A stretch of 64,000 bases of DNA from Caulifigura coniformis (GCF_007745175.1 NZ_CP036271.1:3050314-3114313), one strand, 5' to 3'; positions 17,972 to 26,465 are shown, numbered from the stretch's first letter. Numbers and translations are program-made. Notes: a model not told the origin generated them from the sequence alone.

Positions 17972-19015
17972 ATGGCCCGATGCTGCACAAGGAAAACTCG
18001 TGCCTTTACGCTGATCGAACTCCTGGTGGTGATCGCGATCATTGCGATCCTGATTGCCCTGCTGCTTCCCGCAGTGCAGCAGGCCCGCGAAGCCGCCCGG
18101 CGGACCCAGTGCAAGAACAACCTGAAGCAGTTCGGGCTGGCCATGCACAACTACCTCGACGTCTTCGGGACGTTTCCGATCGGCTGCCCTCGTGACTACG
18201 ACGCCGGCATCCTCGGGCTCGTCTGGGGGACCGAAGGCAAAAACGGAATGTGGAGCTGGGGCGCGGCGGTCTTGCCATACATCGAGCAGAAGGCGATCTA
18301 CGACCGAGCCGACATTGGGCGTTTGCTCTCATTTCAGGCCGCTGCAGATCCCGCGATTCTGAGCATCCTGCAGCAACCGCTCTCCGTCTTTCGCTGCCCC
18401 TCCGATCCTGGTCCGGCTCTCAATGCCTTCCGACAGGTTGGAAACGGCGGCAGCGGAAATGCCAACTGCACCACCGGCTGCGTCCAGATTGCGACGTCGA
18501 ATTACGTCGGGACGAACGACAGCTACGACCTCCAGCGGACCCACGGCGCCAATCCCGCAACCGCGACCGGCCGCCCATGGAATGGCATGTTCGGATCATC
18601 GATCAAGGTTGCGCCGCGGCGCATCGCCGAACTGACAGATGGCACCAGCAACACCTTCCTCATCGGAGAGCGTGCCTACACGCTCGGCGGCCGCACTGGA
18701 GCCTTCACCGCCGGCGCGGGCGTGATTTACATGATGAACGGCGACTCAGAACGGGCCAACCAGCAGGGACTCGTCTACACGATGGGCGCCGGCCGATTCC
18801 CGCTCAATTGCTCGCATACGGCCGATTGCTCCCGCGGCTTCAGCAGCACCCACGTCGGTGGCGCGCACTTCACGTTCGGCGACGGCTCCGTGAGGTTTAT
18901 TGCCGAAAGCATCGATCACGAACCGAGCACCGACCTCATCGAACTCCCGACCCTGGACAGCGTCTACGAGCGGCTCATCGCCATCTCCGATGGCCAGCCC
19001 GTCGGTCAGTTCTAG
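17972..19015 (+). CDS. DUF1559 domain pseudopilin-like protein
   Basis: A 347-residue protein with a type IV pilin-like N-terminus ([20 protein letters not shown]), where prepilin peptidase would cut before the F of [23 protein letters not shown] follows, the start of DUF1559. Near the C-terminus [12 protein letters not shown] fits the planctomycete H-X9-DG motif. Planctomycete genomes carry many such paralogues; they are thought to be pseudopilins of secretion or surface systems. A terminator hairpin at 19127-19160 and a lipoprotein gene follow, the same order as the second pair at 52744-54252. Confidence 0.92.
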   Translation: MARCCTRKTRAFTLIELLVVIAIIAILIALLLPAVQQAREAARRTQCKNNLKQFGLAMHNYLDVFGTFPIGCPRDYDAGILGLVWGTEGKNGMWSWGAAVLPYIEQKAIYDRADIGRLLSFQAAADPAILSILQQPLSVFRCPSDPGPALNAFRQVGNGGSGNANCTTGCVQIATSNYVGTNDSYDLQRTHGANPATATGRPWNGMFGSSIKVAPRRIAELTDGTSNTFLIGERAYTLGGRTGAFTAGAGVIYMMNGDSERANQQGLVYTMGAGRFPLNCSHTADCSRGFSSTHVGGAHFTFGDGSVRFIAESIDHEPSTDLIELPTLDSVYERLIAISDGQPVGQF

Positions 19016-19126
19016 AGCCGCTTCAGTTCTGGTCTTCCGGGTTCCGCAGGAAATGAACGGACGATTGCGATTCGAGAACCGTTCAATCGACTGCACAGAA
19101 TCCATGGCAATGGCCTGGTGAACGGA

Positions 19127-19160
19127 AAACGCTGGCATCCGGTCCGGGTGGCCAGCGTTT
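19127..19160 (+). terminator. Hairpin terminator after the DUF1559 gene
   Basis: AAACGCTGGC and GCCAGCGTTT form a perfect 10-bp stem around a 14-base loop, with the closing T run inside the stem and TTGG after it. It separates the DUF1559 gene from the lipoprotein gene. Confidence 0.6.
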
Positions 19161-19218
19161 GGATTCGTCGAGATGGTCGCCTGTGCCTGTGAGACGCGCC
19201 TGATCGAGAGACGATGCA

Positions 19219-19674
19219 ATGCCGCTTCCCGCAATTCTCCCGTTCGTCCTGAACGCTGGCCGCCGTCTGCCAGCGTCCCTGCTGATCCTCGTCGTCGCCT
19301 TCGCGGGATGTGGAAGGTCCGGGCCCGAAATCGGACGGGTGGCAGGGCTCGTCACTCTCGATGGACGCCCCCTGCCGGAGGCCTTCGTCTACTTTCGTCA
19401 CGAGGGGGGCGGTCGGAATTCACAGGCGATGACCGATGACACCGGGCATTACGAACTGAATTACAGCGGTTCCGAGGCCGGAGCTATCGTCGGTCCCAAC
19501 ACGGTGAGAATTACGACCTTTGTCGCGCCGAACTACGACGACTCAGGCAAGCTGATCAAGGGGACCGGCAAAAAAGAAGTGGTTCCCACCCGGTATAACA
19601 AGCAGTCGGAGTTGAAGGTCGAGGTCAAGCCGGGCAGTAACGACCTCGAGTTCAAACTCCTCACTTCAGGCTGA
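19219..19674 (+). CDS. Lipoprotein with carboxypeptidase-regulatory-like domain
   Basis: A 151-residue protein with a signal peptide ending in a lipobox (LVVAFAGC), so the mature protein is probably anchored by the cysteine. The rest (VAGLVTLDGRPLPEAFVYFR, SQAMTDDTGHYELNY) is a single transthyretin-like/CarboxypepD_reg domain of about 100 residues. Such lipoproteins regularly accompany DUF1559 genes in planctomycetes, as here. Confidence 0.8.
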   Translation: MPLPAILPFVLNAGRRLPASLLILVVAFAGCGRSGPEIGRVAGLVTLDGRPLPEAFVYFRHEGGGRNSQAMTDDTGHYELNYSGSEAGAIVGPNTVRITTFVAPNYDDSGKLIKGTGKKEVVPTRYNKQSELKVEVKPGSNDLEFKLLTSG

Positions 19675-19935
19675 ACCGCTTTTGCGGACTCCCGAAGCAA
19701 GGCGGCCGGGCGGCCCGGGGCGCGACTGACCGGAGCGAAGGATGCCCCGGCAAACGGTCCCGAGCCCATGCTCGCCCCCCCCGTCCCTTCCCTTCGTTGG
19801 CTTCTGTTCTCTCCTGGCCCCTCGGAGACACCTTCTCCCGGGCCATTTCTGCGAGCCCGCTGCTCCACGCCCGTCACTCGCGACGCTTCGCGTGAGACGG
19901 CCTCCCGATTTCGCCGGGCGATTCTCTCAGGGCTG

Positions 19936-20453
19936 GTCACTTTCTCAAGATGGACCAATTCGTCGTTGGCGTGCGTCGTTGCAGCAAAATGACCTGCGGT
20001 GACGAAAGACGACCGACTGTGAAAAAGTGACGCGTCCGGCCCCAATCCCCACCCGCCAACGCACTTCCGACTTCCGACTTCCGACTTCCGAGTACCGAGT
20101 ACCGACCCCCCCCCGCGCAACCGCCCCCGTCATAGTGGAGGATCCCATGAACACAACCACCACCAACCCGTCGTCACACACCCCGGCCCGGCCGGCTCCC
20201 TGTCCGCACCACCCACGCTCTCCCGATCCTTCCACTGAACTTTCGCAGGAAAAGAGGGCGAGGAGTACAGGACCACCCACACAACGCGCCCTCCTTGCTC
20301 CCCTCGGTGTCAAACACCTCCGCAGTGTTCCCGATCCCTGCCCGTGCCTGAGAGTTGCGCGCAAGGCTGGTCACTTTTTTCAAGATGGACCAGTTCGTCG
20401 TTGCCGCAAAATGACTTGCAGTGACAACAGACGACCTATTGTGAAAAAGTGAC
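19936..20453 (+). repeat. Composite repeat, copy A (518 bp)
   Basis: Two units (19936-20031, 96 bp; 20370-20453, 84 bp) flank a spacer. Each unit begins GTCACTTT(T/C)TCA and ends TGAAAAAGTGAC, a 12-bp terminal inverted repeat. The 84-bp unit lacks an internal segment of about 12 bases. The spacer carries a 7-bp microsatellite (CTTCCGA then GTACCGA units, about 20070-20105) and a small ORF with a GGAGG ribosome-binding site. Copies B (51999-52500) and C (62255-62814) are the same composite on the opposite strand. It lies 260 bases after the lipoprotein gene and about 100 bases before the interrupted nfo. The 19675-19935 stretch before it shows no gene. Confidence 0.85.
20147..20452 (+). CDS. 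Small ORF inside composite repeat copy A
   Basis: A possible 101-residue protein beginning MNTTTTNPSSHTPARPAPCP, preceded by GTGGAGGATCCC, a strong ribosome-binding sequence 6 bases from the ATG. The first 50 or so residues recur in copies B and C; the C-terminus differs through frameshifts and runs into the right-hand repeat unit. The composition is rich in P, S, T and R and resembles no known family. The conservation may be only that of the repeat DNA, so coding is uncertain. Confidence 0.25.
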   Translation: MNTTTTNPSSHTPARPAPCPHHPRSPDPSTELSQEKRARSTGPPTQRALLAPLGVKHLRSVPDPCPCLRVARKAGHFFQDGPVRRCRKMTCSDNRRPIVKK

Positions 20454-20552
20454 TCGCCCTGGGGATTCTCTCGTGACCGCGACATCACGGCGCGACATCC
20501 CTATCGTGAGAGTTCCGGCCTTCTTCACGTCCAGACCCGTTTCCACGTCACT

Positions 20553-20660
20553 ATGCCACTTCTCGGCGCCCACATGTCCATCGCCGGCGGCTACTACAAA
20601 GCCGTCGACGCTGCCGCGGCACTCGGAATGGACACCGTCCAGATCTTCACCAAGAACTAA
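20553..20660 (+). pseudogene. nfo: Displaced 5' fragment of the endonuclease IV gene
   Basis: The ATG at 20553 opens MPLLGAHMSIAGGYYKAVDA, the N-terminus of endonuclease IV, and continues to VQIFTKN, where an in-frame TAA (20658-20660) follows directly. The rest of the gene is 13.5 kb away at 34143-35027. The break is at the sequence ACCAAGAAC, shared with the right junction. This is the original chromosomal start of nfo, cut off by the integrated element; the native nfo promoter should lie in 20454-20552. Confidence 0.9.
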
Positions 20661-22656
20661 CCAAATTGGACGGTGCAAGAGACCACTCGAATCGTTGGGG
20701 TTGTAGGGTGTAACTGTTTCGTCCTGTGCGTTCGGTCTTACGAGGTCCCTCCGTGGCAGGGTGGAACTTCCGGTCCCAGTACAGGACGACCTGCCGGAAC
20801 ACCCGTCGAAACGCTTCTCCACGTTCCCGGGCATCCAGTTGCGGAAGTTCGGTTTGGAGTTGGTCCAGTTGCTCCTGACGTTCCTGCTCAGCGCGGTAGA
20901 GGGACTCCAGACGAGTGGCCAAAGGGATCATCCGCGACTTCCATGTCTCAATGTCCTTCTCAATCTGATCCATCTTCTGCTTCATGATCGCCGCGGTCAC
21001 GTCGGTGGTCTCTGCCCACTTGAGCGTCAACGTGGTGAGCTGTTTCATCAAGGCGTCGACCTTCTGACGTGCCAGTTCGACACTCCGTTTCTCCGCGGCT
21101 TCGATCATCGTGCGGAGCTTCTGCACCTTGGAGGACCGTTCTTCCGGTTCGCTGGTGTAGAACTCGAAGGCCATCTTCCGCATCTTCTTCAGATCCGGGT
21201 ACTCGTTGTGCTGACCGATCTCATTCAGGTAACCGGCGAATGCATCGACACCTTCCTTGATCCACTTCTCCCAGTTCTGCATCGTCTCTTCGTCGTGATG
21301 ACCAAGGTTGGCTAACCGACGCTCGAGGTTGTCCCGGGCTTTGTCACTCGCAGTGGTGTCCAACCGGGTCCCCATCTCTTCCAACTTGGACAACAACAGT
21401 TTCTCCGCGTCCGCGTGCGTGATCCGGTGGTAACCGCAGTCGACTTTGTTCCCGTTACACCGACCCGCGATGTACGAAGTGCAGACGTAGATGACCGTCT
21501 TCTCCTTGGTCTGCGGATGAGTCTCGGTGCGGCCGGTCATTCCCTTTCCGCAATGGCCGCAGACGAAGATTTGTTTCAGGAAGTATGCGGGGTTCCGCGG
21601 TGCGAAGCTGGTCCGCTCCTGCTCTGACTCAAACTTCCGTTTGGCCATGTCCCAGGTCTTCCGGTCGATGAGTGGTTCGTGCGTGTCCTTGCGGACGATG
21701 CGGTCCGACTCATCCCGTTTCTTGACGACCTTCTTCTTGGAGGTCTTCAACTGCACCACCAAACCGTCTCCGTCGAACGTGTGCAGTTCTCCGGATTGCA
21801 TCTTCCCGAAGTGTGTTTCCCCGATGTACGCGGGGTTCGTCAGCACCTGAGTGACGAACGTGTGCGTCCACGGCCGTGAGTAGAACTTGCGTCCTTCGTC
21901 ATTCAGGCGGGCTGATATCTGGCGACGGGACAAACCAACACGGGTGTAGAGGTCGAAGACCAGACGGACAGAATCGACGAAGTCCCCGTTCCGGTTCGGG
22001 ATCAATTTCACTTGTTGCCCCTTGGACTTCCGGGGGATCTTCTCCTGCCCCGGAGTGAGGTTGAGCTTCCCCTTTGTGTCGGGAATGTAGAGTTCCCCGA
22101 TAGTCCGACTGACTGGATGCCATTCCCATCGCAGTTGACCATCCTCCCCGTAGCACGCTTTGGCATACCCGAAGGGGTGCGGACCGGTGGGCCACGACCC
22201 GCTGTCCTTGAAGTTGTTCACGCGGGTTCGCAGGGACCGGTAGGAGATGTCCTGCAACTCCTTCTCGGATTTGATGCTGCCGACGAAGACGTTGAGCTCC
22301 GTCCCAATGTCGCGTCCAGTGAGATCACGATTCTCCCGGAGGTCGATGAGCTGGGTTTCGTGCCACCGCAGCGTTCCGATCAAACCGAACAGTTCACACC
22401 GGTCTGCGGTTCCCCACCGGTCCTGAGACTCAACGTAGATCGTCCCGACACGGTCATTTTCGACGAGCTCCAGCAGACGGGCGAACCCCGGATCACTTTT
22501 GACATTCCGGCGCTTGATGGTCCCGACCATCCAGTGTTCGGGGTCGACGGTGACCCCGCGCTCCTTCAGCAGTGCCCGGACATTGTCGATCTGGCCCTGT
22601 TCATCCTGCTTGTCACTGCTCTTGCGGATGAACACCACGTCGAAGCGCTTCGCCAC
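20647..22656 (-). CDS. Large serine integrase
   Basis: About 669 residues. The resolvase catalytic domain opens KRFDVVFIRKSSDKQDEQGQ with the nucleophilic serine at about residue 13-14, and VESQDRWGTADRCELF holds a catalytic arginine. A recombinase domain (PFGYA ... RRQISARLNDEGRKFYSRPWT, then LTNPAYIGETHFGK) follows, then a zinc ribbon (CGHCGKGM ... CNGNKVDCGY) and a long C-terminal coiled coil. This is the phage-integrase type of serine recombinase. The frame is open to 22842, but a GTG at 22656 preceded by AAGGGG starts just before the catalytic domain. The stop codon lies inside the attL junction, so integration sets the C-terminus. Confidence 0.93.
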   Translation of the reverse strand: MAKRFDVVFIRKSSDKQDEQGQIDNVRALLKERGVTVDPEHWMVGTIKRRNVKSDPGFARLLELVENDRVGTIYVESQDRWGTADRCELFGLIGTLRWHETQLIDLRENRDLTGRDIGTELNVFVGSIKSEKELQDISYRSLRTRVNNFKDSGSWPTGPHPFGYAKACYGEDGQLRWEWHPVSRTIGELYIPDTKGKLNLTPGQEKIPRKSKGQQVKLIPNRNGDFVDSVRLVFDLYTRVGLSRRQISARLNDEGRKFYSRPWTHTFVTQVLTNPAYIGETHFGKMQSGELHTFDGDGLVVQLKTSKKKVVKKRDESDRIVRKDTHEPLIDRKTWDMAKRKFESEQERTSFAPRNPAYFLKQIFVCGHCGKGMTGRTETHPQTKEKTVIYVCTSYIAGRCNGNKVDCGYHRITHADAEKLLLSKLEEMGTRLDTTASDKARDNLERRLANLGHHDEETMQNWEKWIKEGVDAFAGYLNEIGQHNEYPDLKKMRKMAFEFYTSEPEERSSKVQKLRTMIEAAEKRSVELARQKVDALMKQLTTLTLKWAETTDVTAAIMKQKMDQIEKDIETWKSRMIPLATRLESLYRAEQERQEQLDQLQTELPQLDARERGEAFRRVFRQVVLYWDRKFHPATEGPRKTERTGRNSYTLQPQRFEWSLAPSNLVSSW
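20649..20657 (+). other. Left attachment junction (attL core)
   Basis: The core ACCAAGAAC is preceded by chromosomal nfo sequence (CAGATCTTC) and followed by element sequence (TAACCAAATTGG). The inferred empty site reads CTTC-core-AACAACC and the inferred circular junction reads TGGG-core-TAACC. Confidence 0.8.
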
Positions 22657-22706
22657 GTCCCACCCCTTGCCCACTGCTGTCGTCACGGTTGTATCAGGGG
22701 GCGGCG

Positions 22707-22745
22707 GCAGCGTCTCCGGCAGAGTGGGATGACCGGAGACGCTGC
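22707..22745. promoter_or_regulatory. 13-bp inverted repeat upstream of the integrase
   Basis: GCAGCGTCTCCGG and CCGGAGACGCTGC form a perfect 13-bp dyad around a 13-base loop, 50 bases upstream of the integrase GTG. It could be an operator, or a hairpin that stops read-through from the packaging-type operon. Confidence 0.5.
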
Positions 22746-22856
22746 GGTTCGGGGCATGAATCCGAACCTGCCGTTCCCTATGGACCCAAATGGTCACGTA
22801 GCCACCGGGTTGATCACAACGAAACGGACCGGGGAGAGGCACGTGTTACCTTCACC

Positions 22857-22894
22857 ACGACACGCGTCAACCACTGGACCGCGTGTCGTCTTTT
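22857..22894 (+). terminator. Hairpin between the packaging-type operon and the integrase
   Basis: ACGACACGCG and CGCGTGTCGT pair perfectly (10 bp) around a 13-base loop, followed on the plus strand by CTTTTC. No plus-strand gene ends here; on the minus strand it follows the last gene of the operon (22915) but lacks a T run, so its direction is uncertain. Confidence 0.5.
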
Positions 22895-22914
22895 CTCCCC
22901 GGTCCGCTGCCGGA

Positions 22915-23106
22915 TCACCTGCGATGCAGGAGAGGTTGGAACAGGGTCTCCAACTGCTTCATCATCATCTGTTCGGCACGCATCGCCTCTGATGCAAGTT
23001 CTTCAAAGGGCACGTCGTCTTCCCCGAACGGGTTCGGACCGATATCCAAGTCCGAGAAGTCCAGCGGGGGTGGGACCGGTGGCTTCTTACGCGACCGCTT
23101 GGGCAT
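22915..23106 (-). CDS. Small acidic hypothetical protein, last gene of the operon
   Basis: A 63-residue protein: a basic start (MPKRSRKKPPVPPPL), an acidic middle (DFSDLDIGPNPFGEDDVPFEEL) and a methionine-rich helix (AMRAEQMMMKQLETLFQPLL). It starts 20 bases inside the preceding gene and has GGAG upstream, so it is translationally coupled. No family recognised. Confidence 0.55.
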   Translation of the reverse strand: MPKRSRKKPPVPPPLDFSDLDIGPNPFGEDDVPFEELASEAMRAEQMMMKQLETLFQPLLHRR

Positions 23107-23707
23107 GATCCGGCTCCGGTTCATACATGCTGTTAAGGAACGGGAAGCTCGTGGACAGCTCGTCGAACTGATCCAGTTCCCGGTTCTCCGAGTTCCGCAG
23201 CAACCCGCATCCGGCGGCGAGCGAACATGCCCCGCGTTGGTCGGGCAGAATTGCCAAGTGGTCAGGTCGATGTTGGCGGGCAACGTGCGTGTAGCCCGAT
23301 CCGTTGAGCGTTTCCGACACGGGCTCATTGGATGTGTAGAGACCGGTGCTCACTTCAACCGGTTCTGATCGGTTCAACCGCACCCACAACGGATAGTCCA
23401 GGACTTTGACCCTCTCCTCATCGAACCACGCTTCACCCGTGAGGCGACGGCCGTCGAAAGCGACGTTGAACACCGATCCGAGCCATTGCTTGCTCAGGAC
23501 TTCGGGCGTCGTCGCGGAGTACGGGTATTGATCAGGATGCCGCAGAACGATTGGTCGTCCGTTCCAGAGAGGGACGGACTTTTCCATCTCCTCCGGCGGA
23601 TAGAACAGAGGACCACCCGATCCGTTATGGACCCCGACGGTCAGCATCACCACGGGGGCTACGAGGTAGTCCCGTCCGAGCCAAGTGCGTCGTTGAATGC
23701 GACTCAT
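23087..23707 (-). CDS. DUF2213-like phage prohead protease
   Basis: A 206-residue protein. APVVMLTVGVHNGSGGPLFY, SVPLWNGRPIVLRHPDQ, LTGEAWFDEERVK, EPVEVSTGLYTSNEP and DHLAILPDQRGACSLAAGCG match the block order of DUF2213 proteins, which are found in phage head-maturation positions. This is assigned from pattern memory; the putative catalytic residues are the H of DHLA and the S of GACS. The ATG at 23707 overlaps the upstream stop by 4 bases. In tailed phages this gene sits between portal and major capsid, but neither is present here. Confidence 0.65.
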   Translation of the reverse strand: MSRIQRRTWLGRDYLVAPVVMLTVGVHNGSGGPLFYPPEEMEKSVPLWNGRPIVLRHPDQYPYSATTPEVLSKQWLGSVFNVAFDGRRLTGEAWFDEERVKVLDYPLWVRLNRSEPVEVSTGLYTSNEPVSETLNGSGYTHVARQHRPDHLAILPDQRGACSLAAGCGLLRNSENRELDQFDELSTSFPFLNSMYEPEPDHAQAVA

Positions 23708-24018
23708 TTGAATTCCATCACAGGAACGGACAGGGGAGTCATGGCATGGTTGCGGGTGGGCTGGTGACCACCGCAACCACACCCCGTTTCCCGCGAGTCG
23801 CTGGGGGCGTCCTCGCGTTCAAAGTTCATAACTGGGAGGGGAAGGGGTTCCAGCGTGCCCGCGTTGGACACGGGGACCGTCTGGTTGTGGAGATACGAAG
23901 CGAAGTTCCGAACCGCGGCATGCACGTGATTCGGGTTGTTCGCCTGCAGGACGTAATCCGGGACGAAGTCGTTCGACCTGGGCTGCTCGGCGTTGTGAAT
24001 CATCTGGAACGTGGACAT
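23704..24018 (-). CDS. Hypothetical protein of the packaging-type operon
   Basis: A 104-residue protein (MSTFQMIHNAEQPRSNDFVP) with a cysteine/glycine patch (RETGCGCGGHQ) and two similar short motifs (LPLPVMNFE, LSVPVMEFK). AGGAG lies 8 bases before the ATG. The stop overlaps the protease-like gene's start by 4 bases. No family recognised. Confidence 0.6.
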   Translation of the reverse strand: MSTFQMIHNAEQPRSNDFVPDYVLQANNPNHVHAAVRNFASYLHNQTVPVSNAGTLEPLPLPVMNFEREDAPSDSRETGCGCGGHQPTRNHAMTPLSVPVMEFK

Positions 24019-24058
24019 CGGGAGTCTCCTGAAAGGATGTGAGAAACGGGTGAGGGGA

Positions 24059-24541
24059 CTATCGGATTGCCTGCAGAGCCATCAGGTACGCGGAAGACTC
24101 CTGTTTCTGTGCATGGATCCCGGCTTCAGCCCGACGCTGTTCCCGCACTTCGGGGAGTTGTTCGTACTGACGTTCCACTTCGTCGTAGCGACTCTTCCGG
24201 TCTTGGTAGATTTCCTTGAGCTCTTCAAGCTGCTTGTAGGCTTTGCTTGCCGGTGTCTCCGGAGGCATTCCGGTACTGACGGAATTGCGAGCCTGCTGTA
24301 TGAACTTGCTTTTGAGGTCGTGGAAGTTGCTGTAGGCGAGCTGGGTCCGCGTCCGTTCGTACATCAGCTGGTTGCCCATCCGTTCCAGAACCTTCTGAGG
24401 GCGATACATGATTGCCTGATGAGACGGATTCGAGTTGGACCGGATATTCCCGGTGGGGAAGTAGAGCCAACCGTTGTGCAGAATGGCCTCGTCCAATCCA
24501 CCGTTGTCGATGTCGAACTGTTTCACGGACTCGTGCATCAC
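24059..24541 (-). CDS. Hypothetical protein, tandem paralogue 2
   Basis: A 160-residue protein. Its N-terminal part (FDIDNGGLDEAILHNGWLYF then PTGNIRSNSNPS) resembles that of the preceding gene, and the rest is a long charged helix likely to coil (KAYKQLEELKEIYQDRKSRY). It starts inside the upstream stop codon (ATGA overlap at 24538-24541). Position after the terminase suggests a structural or packaging role; no family is recognised. Confidence 0.6.
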   Translation of the reverse strand: MMHESVKQFDIDNGGLDEAILHNGWLYFPTGNIRSNSNPSHQAIMYRPQKVLERMGNQLMYERTRTQLAYSNFHDLKSKFIQQARNSVSTGMPPETPASKAYKQLEELKEIYQDRKSRYDEVERQYEQLPEVREQRRAEAGIHAQKQESSAYLMALQAIR

Positions 24542-25020
24542 TCGTCTCCGTCAGGTTCAGGGGTCAGGATGGATTCGATGTTCGCACCACGGCGGGCTTG
24601 CCGTTCCCGGATCAGGACGTTGATGGGAAGGTTGTGAAGTTCGGCAACTGCTTCCGCGTGGAGACGCTTCCAGTGTTCGAACTGGTCCTGGGTCTGACGG
24701 AACAGACGGGACGTTTCGAGGCACACCTTGTCGCCCACGACCGTCACGAACTCGCTGGCAACACGTTTCCGGGCTTCGGTGTGTGCGGCCGCAGATCGTT
24801 CGGCCATCTTGGAATGGTGCTGGATGCGGTTCTGCAGGCGCTGGATATCAGTGAACGACTCCGGTTCCCGCAGGACGACAGCCGTGGCGTGCCGGTTAGC
24901 AGACCGGACGGCCCCCGTCTCGAAGTACAGGTCACCACCGAACCGGACGGCGGTGTCGAGATGGTGACGACGGTCGAAGTCCTGAAGTGGTGTGAGCGGA
25001 GGTTGTACGATGGTGCTCAT
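24538..25020 (-). CDS. Hypothetical protein, tandem paralogue 1
   Basis: A 160-residue protein (MSTIVQPPLTPLQDFDRRHH). The block LDTAVRFGGDLYFETGAVRS aligns with the next gene's LDEAILHNGWLYFPTGNIRS, and both continue into a charged helical region, so the pair arose by duplication. It overlaps the terminase stop by 4 bases (25017-25020). Function unknown. Confidence 0.6.
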   Translation of the reverse strand: MSTIVQPPLTPLQDFDRRHHLDTAVRFGGDLYFETGAVRSANRHATAVVLREPESFTDIQRLQNRIQHHSKMAERSAAAHTEARKRVASEFVTVVGDKVCLETSRLFRQTQDQFEHWKRLHAEAVAELHNLPINVLIRERQARRGANIESILTPEPDGDE

Positions 25021-26465
25021 GTCAGGCTCCATTCCGAAGCGGGGGCGTCGTCTACTTCGAATCCACCGAGGGTCACTCCAGTTACGGCGCGGACGAGAGC
25101 ACCGCATGCCGCGTTGCTTGCGTCGTCATGACAGCGTGGAGGATGGTCCACGACATCGCGTCCTCCCGACCTGACGCGGCGCTCAAGACTTGCCAGCTGG
25201 GAAATCAAAAGATCGCTGTCCAGAAGCTCTACCTCGCCCGATAAGGCTTTCGGGAGAAACTCAAGGTAAATCTCGGACTTCGATAGTTCGCTCCGCTGAT
25301 ACCAGATGTTGTTCTGTTTGAACGACGACGCGGTGAACTCCGCGGAATAATTATCACCGCAAACTGAGTCGATGCGCCAGCGACGCAGTTCGCGGCACAT
25401 TTCTAGGATGCTGTGGAAGGGGTTGCAGGGAGCCGGCCACACCCGCAACAGGTCAAGGATGGCTTTTCGTCCTTCCTTGTGTGCGATCGCCAGGGCGCTC
25501 GAGTCCGATCTCCCGCCGCCGATGTCGCAAAATGCGATGTGCTTACCCCGAGTGGTTGGAAAAGACTCCTGCTTCCCTTTCACCACAAGCGACTCAATCA
25601 CGCTTCGTGGTAAAAACTGGCTGACATCCGACCTCCATTCCGCGTAATACTCAGCACGTGCAGCGTCTGGATCGTCCTGCATTGCACTGTCGATGATCGA
25701 CTGCGATAGGGTCGAATTCATCACCTTCGAAGGTGCTTGTAGAACTAGCGTGGATCCACTGTCGTTCGCGTAGTTCTTCTGCCATGTGGAATGAGCCCAA
25801 CCCCTCTGAGCGTAGGGCGAGCTGATCGCAATTAGGCGCCCATGCGTCGACGCAAGCGTCGGTTTCAATGCACGAACCAGTTCGGTGTCGGACTTGATGC
25901 GGCTATCTTCTTCGACGCCTAGAAAGCAGACCTCGTCCAGGACAACACAGATTCCGGTTGCTCCCCGGACACTGCGAAAATCCCCTGTCATGATCTCGAT
26001 CGAGACGTTGTGCTTTAGCTCGATGGAATCGCGTCCACGAGACACCACCTCTTTAGCGAAGAGTGGGATTTCGAAGATTGCATCAGCATAGTCGCGGATC
26101 AGCTTGCTCTGACGGCGTGTTGGTGAACATATGATTACTACTCCGCGTTCACCTGGGCTGAGCTTCCGCTTGTCGAAACCGACAGTGGCCTCGAACGCGG
26201 CGATGACGCTTGCGATCCGAGACTTGCCCGAGCGTCGTCCGGTCAGGAACAGTGCAGTGTCAAATCCGTTCGCTGGAAGCTTGGCAGGGTCACGACCGGT
26301 ATAGGTGCGGATGAACTTTTGCGAGCGCTCGCTCTGAATCGGCAAGCCATAAAGTGCTCTCAGCGTTGGACCCCAACTGCAGAGCCACGAGTTGATGTCA
26401 TCGTCACTGTTGGCGATGAACGATCTCAGGAGTCGCGCGTCCTTAAGGCACTCAATGATGTTCAT
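25017..26465 (-). CDS. Terminase large subunit
   Basis: A 482-residue phage DNA-packaging motor. The ATPase has Walker A (LTGRRSGKS, about residues 74-82), an adenine-side motif (ICSPTRRQSKLI) and Walker B (GICVVLDEVCF, about 171-181). The nuclease half shows acidic residues in FCDIGGGRSDSSALAIA, VCGDNYSAEF and HDDASNAACGALV. Length agrees with terL (450-550). The ATG at 26465 overlaps the upstream stop by 4 bases. All expected motifs are present, so the protein appears intact. Confidence 0.88.
   Translation of the reverse strand: MNIIECLKDARLLRSFIANSDDDINSWLCSWGPTLRALYGLPIQSERSQKFIRTYTGRDPAKLPANGFDTALFLTGRRSGKSRIASVIAAFEATVGFDKRKLSPGERGVVIICSPTRRQSKLIRDYADAIFEIPLFAKEVVSRGRDSIELKHNVSIEIMTGDFRSVRGATGICVVLDEVCFLGVEEDSRIKSDTELVRALKPTLASTHGRLIAISSPYAQRGWAHSTWQKNYANDSGSTLVLQAPSKVMNSTLSQSIIDSAMQDDPDAARAEYYAEWRSDVSQFLPRSVIESLVVKGKQESFPTTRGKHIAFCDIGGGRSDSSALAIAHKEGRKAILDLLRVWPAPCNPFHSILEMCRELRRWRIDSVCGDNYSAEFTASSFKQNNIWYQRSELSKSEIYLEFLPKALSGEVELLDSDLLISQLASLERRVRSGGRDVVDHPPRCHDDASNAACGALVRAVTGVTLGGFEVDDAPASEWSLT

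Noticed and set aside
19936-20453. Composite repeat read as a CRISPR array
   Set aside because: Only two long units per copy with terminal inverted repeats and a long conserved spacer; there are no short regular repeats with unique spacers and no cas genes.
20553-20660. Left nfo fragment as a recent duplication of the right copy
   Set aside because: The two 5' ends differ at many synonymous and some amino-acid positions, so they are separate lineages rather than a duplicate made during insertion.
22657-22842. Upstream extension of the integrase to an ATG at 22842
   Set aside because: The 62 extra residues are unlike serine recombinases and span a 13-bp inverted repeat; the GTG at 22656 has a good ribosome-binding site.
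23704-24018. Small cysteine-containing protein as a capsid decoration or portal protein
   Set aside because: At 104 residues it is far too short for a portal and shows no decoration-protein motif; left as hypothetical.
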